NCBI RefSeq assembly: GCF_030815415.1 | Contig: NZ_JAUSWW010000001.1 | Location: 4,340,001-4,404,000 of the forward strand | Length of the DNA: 64,000 bases | Origin: Streptomyces canus | Lineage (GTDB): Bacteria > Actinomycetota > Actinomycetes > Streptomycetales > Streptomycetaceae | Reading direction: 5' to 3' | Part shown: positions 1-7,374 of the stretch, piece by piece | Position numbering within the stretch: the stretch's first letter is position 1 | Layout: every line of letters starts with the position of its first letter | Program-made: the position numbers and the translations under genes | The notes under the pieces: model-generated | Told to the model about the DNA's origin: nothing | Seen by the model: only the letters and a program-made list of their open reading frames with translations | The model's database searches: none

Positions 1-1019
1 CTGAGCTGCCGAAAGCCCATCTGCACCTGCACTTCACCGGGTCGATGCGCCCGGCGACGGTTCTGGAACTGGCCGACAAGTACGGAGTACGGCTGCCCGA
101 GGCGCTGACCGAAGCACTGACCAGCGGGGAACCGCCGAAGCTGCGGGCGACGGACGAGCGGGGCTGGTTCCGTTTCCAGCGGCTGTACGACGCGGCCCGC
201 TCGTGTCTGCGCGAGCCCGACGACATCCGGCGGCTGGTGCGGGAGGCCGCGGAGGAGGATGTGCGCGACGGCTCGGGGTGGCTGGAGATCCAGGTCGACC
301 CGACGTCGTACGCGCCCATGCTCGGCGGACTGATCCCCGCGCTGGAGATCATCCTGGACGCGGTGGAGACCACCTCGCGCGAGACCGGGCTCGGGATGCG
401 GGTGCTGGTCGCCGCGAACCGGATGAAGCATCCGCTGGATGCCCGCACGCTGGCCCGGCTGGCGGTGCGGTACGCGGACAAGGGCGTGGTCGGCTTCGGC
501 CTCTCGAACGACGAACGCCGTGGCATGGCACGGGACTTCGACCGGGCCTTCAACATCGCGCGCGAGGGCGGGCTGCTGTCGACGCCGCACGGTGGCGAGC
601 TGGCCGGACCGTCGTCGGTACGGGACTGTCTCGACGACCTGGACGCGAACCGGATCGGGCACGGGGTGCGCGCGGCGGACGACCCGCGTCTGCTGAAGCG
701 GCTCGCCGACCGGGGCGTGACGTGCGAGGTCTGCCCCGCCTCCAACGTGGCGCTGGGCGTCTACGAGAAGCCCGAGGACGTGCCGCTGCGGACGATGTTC
801 GAGGCGGGGGTCCCGATGGCGCTCGGCGCCGACGACCCGCTGCTCTTCGGGTCGCGGCTGGCCGCCCAGTACGAGATCGCGCGGCAGCACCACGGCTTCA
901 CGGACCAGGAGTTGGCGGAGCTGGCCCGGCAGTCGGTCCGGGCCTCCGCGGCGCCCGAGGGCGTCAAGGCGAGCATGCTGGCCGGGGTGGACGAGTGGCT
1001 GGCTCGCCCGGCCGTCTGA
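1..1019 (+). CDS. add: adenosine deaminase (5' end outside window)
   Basis: This is the C-terminal ~338 residues of an adenosine deaminase family enzyme, which hydrolyses adenosine to inosine plus ammonia in purine salvage. The reading frame is open from base 3, so the start lies upstream of the window, probably only a few codons away because the first visible residues already include the zinc-binding HLHLHFTG motif. Further family motifs follow: TPHGGE in place of the usual HAGE, RIGHG with the catalytic histidine, and GADDP with the terminal zinc-binding aspartates. The segment FGLSNDER replaces the usual DLxGDE. The last ~55 bp overlap the 3' end of the convergent gene. The family is clear; adenine as an alternative substrate cannot be excluded. 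Confidence 0.9.
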   Translation, partial: ELPKAHLHLHFTGSMRPATVLELADKYGVRLPEALTEALTSGEPPKLRATDERGWFRFQRLYDAARSCLREPDDIRRLVREAAEEDVRDGSGWLEIQVDPTSYAPMLGGLIPALEIILDAVETTSRETGLGMRVLVAANRMKHPLDARTLARLAVRYADKGVVGFGLSNDERRGMARDFDRAFNIAREGGLLSTPHGGELAGPSSVRDCLDDLDANRIGHGVRAADDPRLLKRLADRGVTCEVCPASNVALGVYEKPEDVPLRTMFEAGVPMALGADDPLLFGSRLAAQYEIARQHHGFTDQELAELARQSVRASAAPEGVKASMLAGVDEWLARPAV

Positions 1020-1671
1020 AGTGGGCGTAGGGCGGATACGGCTTGTGGCAGATCAACACCTCGACGGGATGCCCTCCGCCGGGTGGGTCGACCAGCTCGG
1101 GCAGGGCCGCCATCAGCGACATCTGTCCCTTGGCCGACCTCTTCTCGCGCGGCCCCCAGCCGGCCGCGAAGGCGAAGTCCGTGGCGGCCTGGGCGAAGAC
1201 GTCCCTGCTGCCGAAGAGGAAGAACGTCCGGGCGTGAGTGGCGTGCCGCAGGTCCTCGCGGAAGTCCGTACGCCCGCTCCGCGCCCGCCAGGACTCCGCG
1301 TCCCGCGCGGTGCGTGCCTCGTCGGTGCGTGCGGTCAGCGGGACGCCGTTCTTGAGCTTGCGGCGCAGTTCGGGCCAGTCGCCGGCGCGCAGTCCGAGGC
1401 TGTGGTGGGCCATCACGAGGTCGACCAGCTCGCCTTGGCCCTCGTCCGGCGGGACTCCGTCGCGCAGCGGCACGTGGACGATCGTGTGCCGAGAGTAGGC
1501 GGCGAACGAGAACAGGCCGGCGAGCCGGTTCAGCCCGTCGTGGTCGCCGAGCAGCAGGCCGATCGGGGCGGGGGCGCGCAGTGACGTGTGGCGCAGGGGC
1601 TGCCGGGGCTGGACGACACGGTGCTCCTGCGGCCCGGTCCTGGGCCTGAACTGGCGCAGCCTCAGCTGCAT
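964..1671 (-). CDS. conserved hypothetical protein downstream of murB
   Basis: This encodes a 235-residue protein with no domain I can name. The codon pattern fits a real gene: G/C in third positions and a mixed, non-repetitive composition, with segments such as FSFAAYSRHTIVHVPLRDGV and ARTFFLFGSRDVFAQAATDFAFA. There is no signal peptide or membrane segment. It lies 91 bp downstream of murB on the same strand and may be cotranscribed. Its 3' end overlaps the convergent adenosine deaminase gene by 56 bp, and the last ~25 residues, rich in Pro and Arg, are encoded in that overlap. A conserved hypothetical at this place beside murB is familiar from streptomycetes. Function unknown. Confidence 0.7.
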   Translation of the reverse strand: MQLRLRQFRPRTGPQEHRVVQPRQPLRHTSLRAPAPIGLLLGDHDGLNRLAGLFSFAAYSRHTIVHVPLRDGVPPDEGQGELVDLVMAHHSLGLRAGDWPELRRKLKNGVPLTARTDEARTARDAESWRARSGRTDFREDLRHATHARTFFLFGSRDVFAQAATDFAFAAGWGPREKRSAKGQMSLMAALPELVDPPGGGHPVEVLICHKPYPPYAHFRRPGEPATRPPRPACSP

Positions 1672-1762
1672 ACGGGGTCCCTCATGGGGCCAGGGTCGGG
1701 GGTGGGCGGGGTGCTCCGCAACGGAGATTCCCGGCGGGCCGGGCCGGGCCGGGCCGGGCCGA

Positions 1763-2818
1763 CTACAGGCTGACGCCGACCGTCACCGGTTCGTTGACCA
1801 GCGTGATGCCGAACGTCTCGCGGACACCGGCGACGACCTCGCGGGCCAGGGCGAGGAGGTCCTCCGTGGTGGCCTCGCCGCGGTTGGTGAGGGCGAGGGT
1901 GTGCTTCGTGGAGATGCGGGCGGGGCCGGTGCCGTAGCCCTTCGTGAAGCCCGCCTTGTCGATGAGCCAGGCCGCGGAGGTCTTGGTGTGGCCCTCCCCC
2001 GCCGGGTAGGCGGGCGGTTCGGCGGTGTCGCCGAGGTGGGTCTTCACGCGCGCGTGGAACGCGGTGAACTGCTCGTCGGTGAGGATCGGGTTGGTGAAGA
2101 AGGAGCCCGCCGACCAGGTGTCGTGGTCCTCCGGATCCAGCACCATGCCCTTGCCCGCGCGCAGCTTCAGTACGGTCTCGCGGGCGGCGGCGAGGGGGAC
2201 GCGGTCGCCGGGTTCCACGCCGAGGGCGCGGGCGGTCTCGGCGTACTTGATCGGCGCCGAGAGGCCATCGGCGTCCTCGAGCCCGAAGGCGACGCGCAGG
2301 ACGACGTAGCGCTCGGGGTCGGCCTTGAAGCGGCTGTGACGGTAGGAGAACCCGCAGTCGGCGTTGCTGACAGTGACCGCCTCGCGGGTCCGGCGGTCGT
2401 AGGCGACCACCTCGGTGATCGTGGCCGAGACCTCCTGGCCGTAGGCACCGACGTTCTGGATCGGGGTCGCGCCCGCGGAGCCGGGGATGCCGGCGAGGCA
2501 CTCGATGCCGGCGAGTCCCGCCTCCACGGTGCGGGCGACGGCGTCGGTCCAGACCTCGCCCGCGGCGAGTTCGAGACGGGTGCCGGTGAGCTCGAAGCCC
2601 TTGGTCGCGATGACCAGGGCGGTGCCGTCGAAGCCCTTGTCGCCGATGACGAGGTTCGATCCGCCGCCGATGAGCAGGAGCGGGGTCCCGCTGTCGTCGG
2701 CCTCGCGCACGGCCGCGATCACCTCGGCGTCGGTGGTCGCCGTGATCAGCCGAGCGGCGGGACCACCCAGGCGGAAGGTGGTCAGCGGGGCGAGGGGGGC
2801 GTGGTGTCGTTCCTGCAC
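1763..2818 (-). CDS. murB: UDP-N-acetylenolpyruvoylglucosamine reductase MurB
   Basis: MurB reduces UDP-GlcNAc-enolpyruvate to UDP-MurNAc with NADPH and FAD, the second committed step of cytoplasmic peptidoglycan precursor synthesis. The FAD-binding PCMH-type domain is visible near the N-terminus (LTTFRLGGPA, LLIGGGSNLVI, GIPGSAGATPIQNVGAYGQE). The C-terminal MurB domain has FSYRHSRFK with the conserved arginine, SAGSFFTNP with the proton-donor serine, AAWLIDKAG, and a late catalytic glutamate in LVNEP. I use the GTG start at 2818, giving 351 residues, because the family begins with a short leader before the LTTFRLGG block; the open frame further upstream is unlike any MurB. Its gene sits between an efflux system and the hypothetical at 964-1671. 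Confidence 0.96.
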   Translation of the reverse strand: MQERHHAPLAPLTTFRLGGPAARLITATTDAEVIAAVREADDSGTPLLLIGGGSNLVIGDKGFDGTALVIATKGFELTGTRLELAAGEVWTDAVARTVEAGLAGIECLAGIPGSAGATPIQNVGAYGQEVSATITEVVAYDRRTREAVTVSNADCGFSYRHSRFKADPERYVVLRVAFGLEDADGLSAPIKYAETARALGVEPGDRVPLAAARETVLKLRAGKGMVLDPEDHDTWSAGSFFTNPILTDEQFTAFHARVKTHLGDTAEPPAYPAGEGHTKTSAAWLIDKAGFTKGYGTGPARISTKHTLALTNRGEATTEDLLALAREVVAGVRETFGITLVNEPVTVGVSL

Positions 2819-3208
2819 GGGCTCAAGGGTACGAGACGCGTCTGACGGCGAGTGGGTGGATGCCTGCGGCGGCCCGTGGCGGCTTCCGTGGGGGCTTGCG
2901 TCGCGCACTACGGTCCGGTTGGGGGTCGGTGCCGCACCGGGGGGTGTCCGTCCTCGGTCGGGCGGTGCGGTGGGCTGGGGATGTGCTCTTGGTTGGTCGC
3001 CCGACGCTGCGGGCGGACACCCCCCGGTACGTCCCCTTCTCGCCGTTGCGCCGGTGCGGGTGGTGCCCCGTCGGGGGTCGCAGGAGACGGCTCTACGGTG
3101 GCGGCCGGCCGGGCGCAGGCATTTCAGCCCGCGTTCGAGGACCAGGGCCTGCCATCCCAATCCCCCGCCCACCCGCAGGCGGCCGCGTCTCACGGCGCCG
3201 GTCCAGGT
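2819..3208. other. intergenic stretch with a nested long inverted repeat
   Basis: No gene is convincing between murB and the dispersed repeat that follows. The stretch holds a perfect 15-bp inverted repeat (2936-2950 and 3014-3028) enclosing a second 8-bp pair (2957-2964 and 2998-3005), so either strand could fold into a long stem. It lies about 120-210 nt upstream of the murB start on the template side, so it could be part of a murB leader. A partial copy of the dispersed repeat begins at about 3120. Confidence 0.6.
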
Positions 3209-3356
3209 ATTTCAGCCCGTCCGGCGTTTGAGGACGAGGCCCTTTGGGCCGATGGGGGTCCAGGGGGCGGAGCCCCCTGGGGCGGGGTCGAAGGGGCGGG
3301 GTCGAAGGGGCGGCAGCCCCTGGGGATGGGAACGGGTAAGGGCGGCGGGGGCGAAA
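3209..3356 (+). repeat. Streptomyces dispersed intergenic repeat, copy 1
   Basis: The segment starts with TTTCAGCCCGTCCGGCGTTT, runs through a GGGGGCGGAGCCCCC hairpin and ends with a GATGGGAACGGGTA-type block followed by GCGGCGGGGGCGAAA. The same modules recur in reverse orientation at 31697-31781, and a truncated copy of the first module is at 3120-3150. I recognise it as a short non-coding repeat common in Streptomyces intergenic DNA. It lies downstream of the MFS gene stop, so it may act as a transcription barrier. Confidence 0.7.
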
Positions 3357-3435
3357 ACAGGCGAGGCGCGCCACAGCGGTGCGGCACACGTGGACGGCCC
3401 CGCCCCGCAGGGCAGAGCCGTCTCGTGGTGTGAGG

Positions 3436-4887
3436 TCAGCCGGCGACGCTCTCCAGGACCGGCGCCCGTTCCTCCGTCACCGTGCCCACCGCAACCCGCA
3501 CGGACCGCCTCGACGGGATCAGCAGAGCCGCGACACCCGCGAGCCCCACCACCGCCGCCCCCGTCACCAGCGCGGGCCGCAGACCGTCCACGAAGGTCTG
3601 CCCCGTCTCGTAACCACCCTGGGCGGAGAAGATCGACCCCATGATCGCGATACCGAGGGCACCGCCGACCTCGCGCAGAGCGTTGTTCGCACCGGACGCC
3701 ACACCCTGCTCGGACCCCCGCACGCTGGACATGACCAGGTTGGAGGCGGGAGCGAAGAAGAGGGCCATGCCGATGCCGCTGATGATCAGGCCGGGCAGCT
3801 GGATCGAGTAGGAGGCGTCCACCGTGATGACGTAGGCCAGGTAGCCGAGGCCTGCCGCCTGGAGGAAGAGGCCGGTGGCGACGACCGGCCGGCCGCCTAT
3901 GCGGTCGGAGAGGATGCCCGCGATCGGCGCGACCAGCATCGGCATACCGGTCCAGGGCAGCATCCGCAGCCCCGCCTCGGTGGGCGAGTACCCGAGAACA
4001 CCCTGCATGTACTGGCTGAGCAGGAAGATCGACCCGAACATGCCGAGGAACATCAGAAGGCTGGCCGCGTTGATGCCGGCGAAGGCCCGGGAGCGGAACA
4101 GCCGCATGGGCAGCATGGGGTTCTTGGCACGGGCGCTGTAGAGGACGAAGCCGGCGAGGAGCGCCGTACCGGCGAAGAGGGAGGTCAGGACGAGGTTGTC
4201 CGTCCAGCCGTCGGCGGGGCCGCGCACCAGGCCGTAGACGATGCCGAAGAGGCCGCCGCTGGCGAGGAGAGTGCCGGGGATGTCGAGGGGCGCGCCGGTG
4301 CCGTAGGACTCCGCGAGGCGCAGACGGGCGAGGGGGAGGAGAGCGATGCCCATCGGGACGTTCAGCCAGAAGATCCACTGCCAGGAGATGTGTTCGGTCA
4401 GGCTGCCGCCGATGAGGGGCCCGGAGGCCACCGCCAGTCCGTTGACGGCGCCCCAGATGCCGTACGCCATCCCGCGCTTGGCCGCCGGCACGGCCGCCGT
4501 CAGGAGGGTGAGGGTCAGCGGCATCATGACGGCCGCGCCCACGCCCTGGACCGCGCGGGCCACGATGAGGCTGTCGATGCCGGGGGCCAGCGCCGCCGCG
4601 GCGGATGCCCCGGTGAAGACCGCCAGTCCGGCGAGGAAGAGCCGGCGGCGGCCGAAGCGGTCGCCCAGGGCCGCGCCGAACATCAGCAGGACGGCGAAGG
4701 TGAGGGTGTAGGCGCTCACCGTCCACTCCAGGTCGTGCAGTCCGCCGCCGAGGTCCTCGCGGATGGAGGGCAGGGCGGTGGTGACGACGAGGTTGTCGAG
4801 AGCCGTCATGAACCCGGCGACGCTGGTGATGACGAGAGCCCCGACGGCTCCCCCACGTGGTGTCTTCTGTGCGGCTGACTGTGACAT
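3436..4887 (-). CDS. MFS efflux transporter, DHA2 (EmrB/QacA) family
   Basis: This is a 483-residue integral membrane drug:proton antiporter of the 14-helix DHA2 type. The N-terminal helix carries GFMTALDNLVVTTALPSI (motif D1), followed by GALGDRFGRRR (motif A), a WQWIFWLNVPMGI segment, and hydrophobic helices to the end. A GGGGGAG ribosome site lies 4 nt before the ATG at 4887. The TetR gene upstream on the same strand ends 82 bp away, and a TetR-type inverted repeat (4910-4927) sits in the gap, so repression of the pump by that regulator is likely. Substrates cannot be read from sequence; toxic hydrophobic compounds or antibiotics are typical. Confidence 0.93.
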   Translation of the reverse strand: MSQSAAQKTPRGGAVGALVITSVAGFMTALDNLVVTTALPSIREDLGGGLHDLEWTVSAYTLTFAVLLMFGAALGDRFGRRRLFLAGLAVFTGASAAAALAPGIDSLIVARAVQGVGAAVMMPLTLTLLTAAVPAAKRGMAYGIWGAVNGLAVASGPLIGGSLTEHISWQWIFWLNVPMGIALLPLARLRLAESYGTGAPLDIPGTLLASGGLFGIVYGLVRGPADGWTDNLVLTSLFAGTALLAGFVLYSARAKNPMLPMRLFRSRAFAGINAASLLMFLGMFGSIFLLSQYMQGVLGYSPTEAGLRMLPWTGMPMLVAPIAGILSDRIGGRPVVATGLFLQAAGLGYLAYVITVDASYSIQLPGLIISGIGMALFFAPASNLVMSSVRGSEQGVASGANNALREVGGALGIAIMGSIFSAQGGYETGQTFVDGLRPALVTGAAVVGLAGVAALLIPSRRSVRVAVGTVTEERAPVLESVAG

Positions 4888-4909
4888 CGCTCCCCCAGAG
4901 CTTTCTGGA

Positions 4910-4927
4910 TAGTTATTGATTACTAAC
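4910..4927. promoter_or_regulatory. candidate TetR operator upstream of MFS gene
   Basis: On the minus strand this reads GTTAGTAATCAATAACTA, an AT-rich imperfect inverted repeat in otherwise GC-rich DNA. It matches the site upstream of the TetR gene (5549-5568) in the form TTAGTnnTCAATnACTA. It lies 23 bp from the MFS start codon. Confidence 0.65.
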
Positions 4928-4969
4928 TTTCGCGCTCAAGAAAAAAGGCGCCGATGACGCCCGTACCGC

Positions 4970-5539
4970 TCAGTGCTCCAGCCGGTCCTTGATCCGCGCC
5001 GACGGATACAACCCTTCCCACACCCGGTGCCCGGGCGGAAACCCCATGGCGACCAGGCAGTTGACGAGCATGCCGTACGCCAGAAAGGTCGTCGTGTCGT
5101 CGATGTCGGCACCCAGCGGCAGGTGGACCGTGTCCCACAGCCGCATCCAGCCGTCGCGCACCACCGTGCCGAACTCGTGGTCGCCCTCCTGCTCGGCGGC
5201 CGCCACCGCGACGTACGTCTGCATCTGCATCATCAGCCGCTCCGGCTGCTCCGCGATGACCTTGGTGTACGCGTTCGCCATGGAATGCAGGGCCTCTTCG
5301 CCCTCCAGCCCCTCGGCGGCCTCCGCGAACGTGTGGATCGTGTCCTCCATGCACCGCTGGGCGGCCGCCAGGAAGATCGCCTTCTTGCCGGGGAAGAGCC
5401 GGAAGAGGTACGGCTGCGAGACCCCGACCCGCTTGGCGATCACCTCGGTCGACGTGCCGTGGTAACCACCGCGGGCGAACTCGATCGTCGCCGCGCGGAT
5501 CACGCTCTCGCGCCTCTCCTCTGCACTCATCCTGACCAT
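4970..5539 (-). CDS. TetR family transcriptional regulator
   Basis: This is a one-component repressor of about 189 residues. The N-terminal helix-turn-helix is typical: RESVIRAATIEFARGGYHGT, then IAKRVGVSQPYLFRLFPGKK. The C-terminal ligand domain (LEGEEALHSMANAYTKVI onward) is family-like. I prefer the ATG at 5539 (MVRMSAEE); an ATG at 5530 and a TTG at 5560 are alternatives, but the TTG falls inside the operator. Matching AT-rich inverted repeats lie just before this gene and before the downstream MFS gene, indicating autoregulation and control of the efflux pump. The ligand is unknown. Confidence 0.92.
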   Translation of the reverse strand: MVRMSAEERRESVIRAATIEFARGGYHGTSTEVIAKRVGVSQPYLFRLFPGKKAIFLAAAQRCMEDTIHTFAEAAEGLEGEEALHSMANAYTKVIAEQPERLMMQMQTYVAVAAAEQEGDHEFGTVVRDGWMRLWDTVHLPLGADIDDTTTFLAYGMLVNCLVAMGFPPGHRVWEGLYPSARIKDRLEH

Positions 5540-5548
5540 GGCCAGTAA

Positions 5549-5568
5549 GTTAGTACTCAATCACTAAC
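5549..5568. promoter_or_regulatory. candidate TetR operator upstream of tetR gene
   Basis: GTTAGTACTCAATCACTAAC is an inverted repeat (GTTAGT ... ACTAAC) immediately 5' of the TetR start. It shares the TTAGT/CAAT/ACTAA spacing with the site at 4910-4927. This arrangement is expected for an autorepressor that also controls the adjacent pump. Confidence 0.7.
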
Positions 5569-5594
5569 TACGTCAAGGGGCTGCGGCGGAGAGC

Positions 5595-5633
5595 AAGTAA
5601 GGGGCGCCCCGCCATGGAGGGCGCCCCTTACTT
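5595..5633. terminator. hairpin terminator after hadB
   Basis: A perfect 14-bp stem (AAGTAAGGGGCGCC with its complement at 5620-5633) around an 11-nt loop lies 10 bp beyond the hadB stop. The upstream T-containing end and the position suggest transcription termination for the hadAB operon, possibly bidirectional. Confidence 0.75.
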
Positions 5634-5643
5634 CACCCGCAGG

Positions 5644-6081
5644 TCAGGCCAGTCGTACGACCGCCCGGGACATCCCCAGCACCTTCTGTCCGGCGCTGGT
5701 CGCCGTCAGGTCCACGCGGACCGTGTTGTCGTCGAGCTTGGCCGCGACCTTGGCGCTGACCTCGATGACGGCGCCCTGGTCGTCGTTGGGGACGACGACG
5801 GGCTTGGTGAAGCGGACGCCGTACTCGGCGACGGCGGCCGGGTCGCCGACCCAGTCCGTCACCACCCGGATCGCCTCGGCCATGGTGAACATGCCGTGCG
5901 CGATCACGTCCGGCAACCCGACCTCCTTGGCGAACTTCTCGTTCCAGTGGATCGGATTGAAGTCACCGGAGGCGCCCGCGTACTGGACGAGAGTGGCGCG
6001 GCTCACGGGAAAGGTCTGGGCGGGCAGTTCGGTGCCGACCTCGACGTCGTCGTATGCGATCTTCGCCGTCATCTTCGTCAC
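5644..6081 (-). CDS. hadB: MaoC-like (3R)-hydroxyacyl-ACP dehydratase subunit (HadB-like)
   Basis: This is a 145-residue hot-dog-fold protein of the MaoC dehydratase family. The hydratase motif is present: YAGASGDFNPIHWNE, with the catalytic Asp and His, followed by VIAHGMFTMAEA. It starts at 6081 with an ATGA overlap with the upstream gene at 6078-6530, so the two are translationally coupled and probably form a heterodimer like mycobacterial HadAB, which dehydrates 3-hydroxyacyl-ACP in fatty acid elongation. The order tRNA-Thr, tRNA-Met, rpmG, hadA, hadB is the same as I know from mycobacteria. A later ATG at 6072 is possible. Its exact substrate in this organism is inferred. Confidence 0.88.
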   Translation of the reverse strand: MTKMTAKIAYDDVEVGTELPAQTFPVSRATLVQYAGASGDFNPIHWNEKFAKEVGLPDVIAHGMFTMAEAIRVVTDWVGDPAAVAEYGVRFTKPVVVPNDDQGAVIEVSAKVAAKLDDNTVRVDLTATSAGQKVLGMSRAVVRLA

Positions 6082-6530
6082 GCCCCCTCTGCCGCGCGCG
6101 CGACCAGCTTGGTCCAGGCCGTCACGACGTGCTCGCCGGCCTCATCGTGAACCTCGCCACGGATGTCCACGATGTCGTTGCCCGCCATGGACTTGATCGC
6201 CTCGATGGTCGAGGTGACCGAGAGACGGTCACCGGCGCGGACCGGGCGGGTGTAGGCGAACTTCTGGTCGCCGTGCACGACACGGCTGTAGTCCAGACCC
6301 AGCTGCGGATCCGCCACGACCTGCCCGGCGGCCTTGAACGTGATAGCGAACACAAAGGTCGGCGGGGCGATCACATCGGGGTGACCGAGCGCCTTGGCGG
6401 CGTCCGGGTCGGTGTACGCCGGGTTGGCGTCCCCCACGGCCTCCGCGAACTCGCGGATCTTCTCCCGGCCCACCTCATAGGGGTCGGTGGGCGGGTAGCT
6501 CCGCCCCACGAAGGACTGGTCGAGCGCCAT
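6078..6530 (-). CDS. hadA: MaoC-like dehydratase partner subunit (HadA-like, UPF0336)
   Basis: This 150-residue protein belongs to the MaoC N-terminal/UPF0336 family. It has REKIREFAEAVGDANPAYTD and DVIAPPTFVFAITF, typical of HadA/HadC, which bind substrate but lack the complete Asp-His catalytic pair found in the partner. It overlaps hadB by four bases. The start follows an AGGAGGTG ribosome site. A 10-bp perfect palindrome (6558-6567) lies 28 bp upstream of the ATG and may be an operator. Role: the non-catalytic half of a hydroxyacyl-ACP dehydratase, by analogy to mycobacterial HadAB. Confidence 0.87.
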   Translation of the reverse strand: MALDQSFVGRSYPPTDPYEVGREKIREFAEAVGDANPAYTDPDAAKALGHPDVIAPPTFVFAITFKAAGQVVADPQLGLDYSRVVHGDQKFAYTRPVRAGDRLSVTSTIEAIKSMAGNDIVDIRGEVHDEAGEHVVTAWTKLVARAAEGA

Positions 6531-6557
6531 GGGCTCGGCACCTCCTGGTGTCGATAA

Positions 6558-6567
6558 CGAACGTTCG
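6558..6567. promoter_or_regulatory. palindrome in the hadA promoter region
   Basis: CGAACGTTCG is a perfect 10-bp palindrome inside AACGAACGTTCGCT, 28 bp upstream of hadA. Its symmetry resembles TetR-family operators, which often control lipid genes in actinobacteria. No cognate regulator is adjacent. Confidence 0.45.
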
Positions 6568-6588
6568 CTGAAGTGAGAGAAACGACGC

Positions 6589-6621
6589 GAGGCCGCCCCC
6601 TGGAGTACAGGGGACGGCCTC
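6589..6621 (-). terminator. hairpin terminator after rpmG
   Basis: GAGGCCG(C/T)CCCC pairs with GGGGACGGCCTC around a 9-nt loop, a 12-bp stem with one mismatch, 16 bp beyond the rpmG stop. It separates rpmG from hadAB on the same strand. Confidence 0.7.
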
Positions 6622-6636
6622 GTGTACGAGCCTGAT

Positions 6637-6801
6637 TTATCGCGTTTCGCGGTGCGCGGTGTGCGCGTTGCAACGCGGGCAGTGCTTCTTCATCTCCAGT
6701 CGGTCCGGGTTGTTACGCCGGTTCTTCTTGGTGATGTAGTTCCGCTCCTTGCACTCCACGCAGGCCAGCGTGATCTTCGGGCGGACGTCGGTGGCAGCCA
6801 C
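6637..6801 (-). CDS. rpmG: 50S ribosomal protein L33
   Basis: This is a 54-residue L33 protein of the large ribosomal subunit. It begins with GTG (VAATDVRPKITLACVECK) and ends HCPRCNAHTAHRETR. The four cysteines (CVEC and CPRC) are the zinc-binding type of L33. It is too short for many gene callers. It is preceded by AAGGAGCACTCCT, a good ribosome site, and lies just downstream of tRNA-Met on the same strand, the same order as in mycobacteria. Confidence 0.96.
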   Translation of the reverse strand: MAATDVRPKITLACVECKERNYITKKNRRNNPDRLEMKKHCPRCNAHTAHRETR

Positions 6802-6889
6802 AGGAGTGCTCCTTGACGAACGGATGGGACGATTAACGCATGAAAGAGTAGCCGATCGAAGGACCGACCCCGCAATCGGCTACTGTCCG

Positions 6890-6962
6890 TAGCGGTGACC
6901 GGACTTGAACCGGTGACACAGCGATTATGAGCCGCTTGCTCTACCGACTGAGCTACACCGCT
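6890..6962 (-). tRNA. tRNA-Met (CAT anticodon)
   Basis: The minus strand folds as a cloverleaf with acceptor AGCGGTG/CACCGCT, a GGTTCAAGTCC T-arm, and anticodon loop CTCATAA presenting CAT. The A-U first pair and D-arm fit elongator tRNA-Met. No CCA is encoded. Confidence 0.93.
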
Positions 6963-7008
6963 GTGATGCGATCGGTTCCCACCTTGCGGCGGGAACCTTT
7001 CACACCAG

Positions 7009-7081
7009 AGCCCCAATACGGAATCGAACCGTAGACCTTCTCCTTACCATGGAGACGCTCTACCGACTGAGCTATTGGGGC
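7009..7081 (-). tRNA. tRNA-Thr (GGT anticodon)
   Basis: The minus strand folds with acceptor GCCCCAA/TTGGGGC, T-arm GGTTCGATTCC, and anticodon loop ATGGTAA presenting GGT. It lies 46 bp upstream of tRNA-Met on the same strand, so the two are probably one transcript with rpmG. Confidence 0.93.
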
Positions 7082-7374
7082 GAGCGATGAAGACATTACA
7101 CGCTCGGCCGCCGTTCACCCAAATCCGTTTCGAGCCCTCGTCCATGGCCCGTCCGCGGCCCGTCCGAAGGGTCGTCCGGCCGCCTGTCGGGCGACTCCTC
7201 CAGGGGTCTCTCACCAGCCTCTGAGGCCTCTCCCGCACGACGAACCACAACCGGTACGACTATTGCGCTCCTCCCCGCCGCGAGCGGATCACCGCCCTAG
7301 GCTCGACTCACTCTGCGTGATCTTGCGTCCCCGTCCGCAGCCCCGAGCCACGAGCCTTGAGCCCCTGGAGCGCG

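Noticed and set aside
1586..2845. 419-residue plus-strand frame opposite murB
   Set aside because: It is antisense to the unmistakable MurB and made of Gly/Arg/Glu runs.
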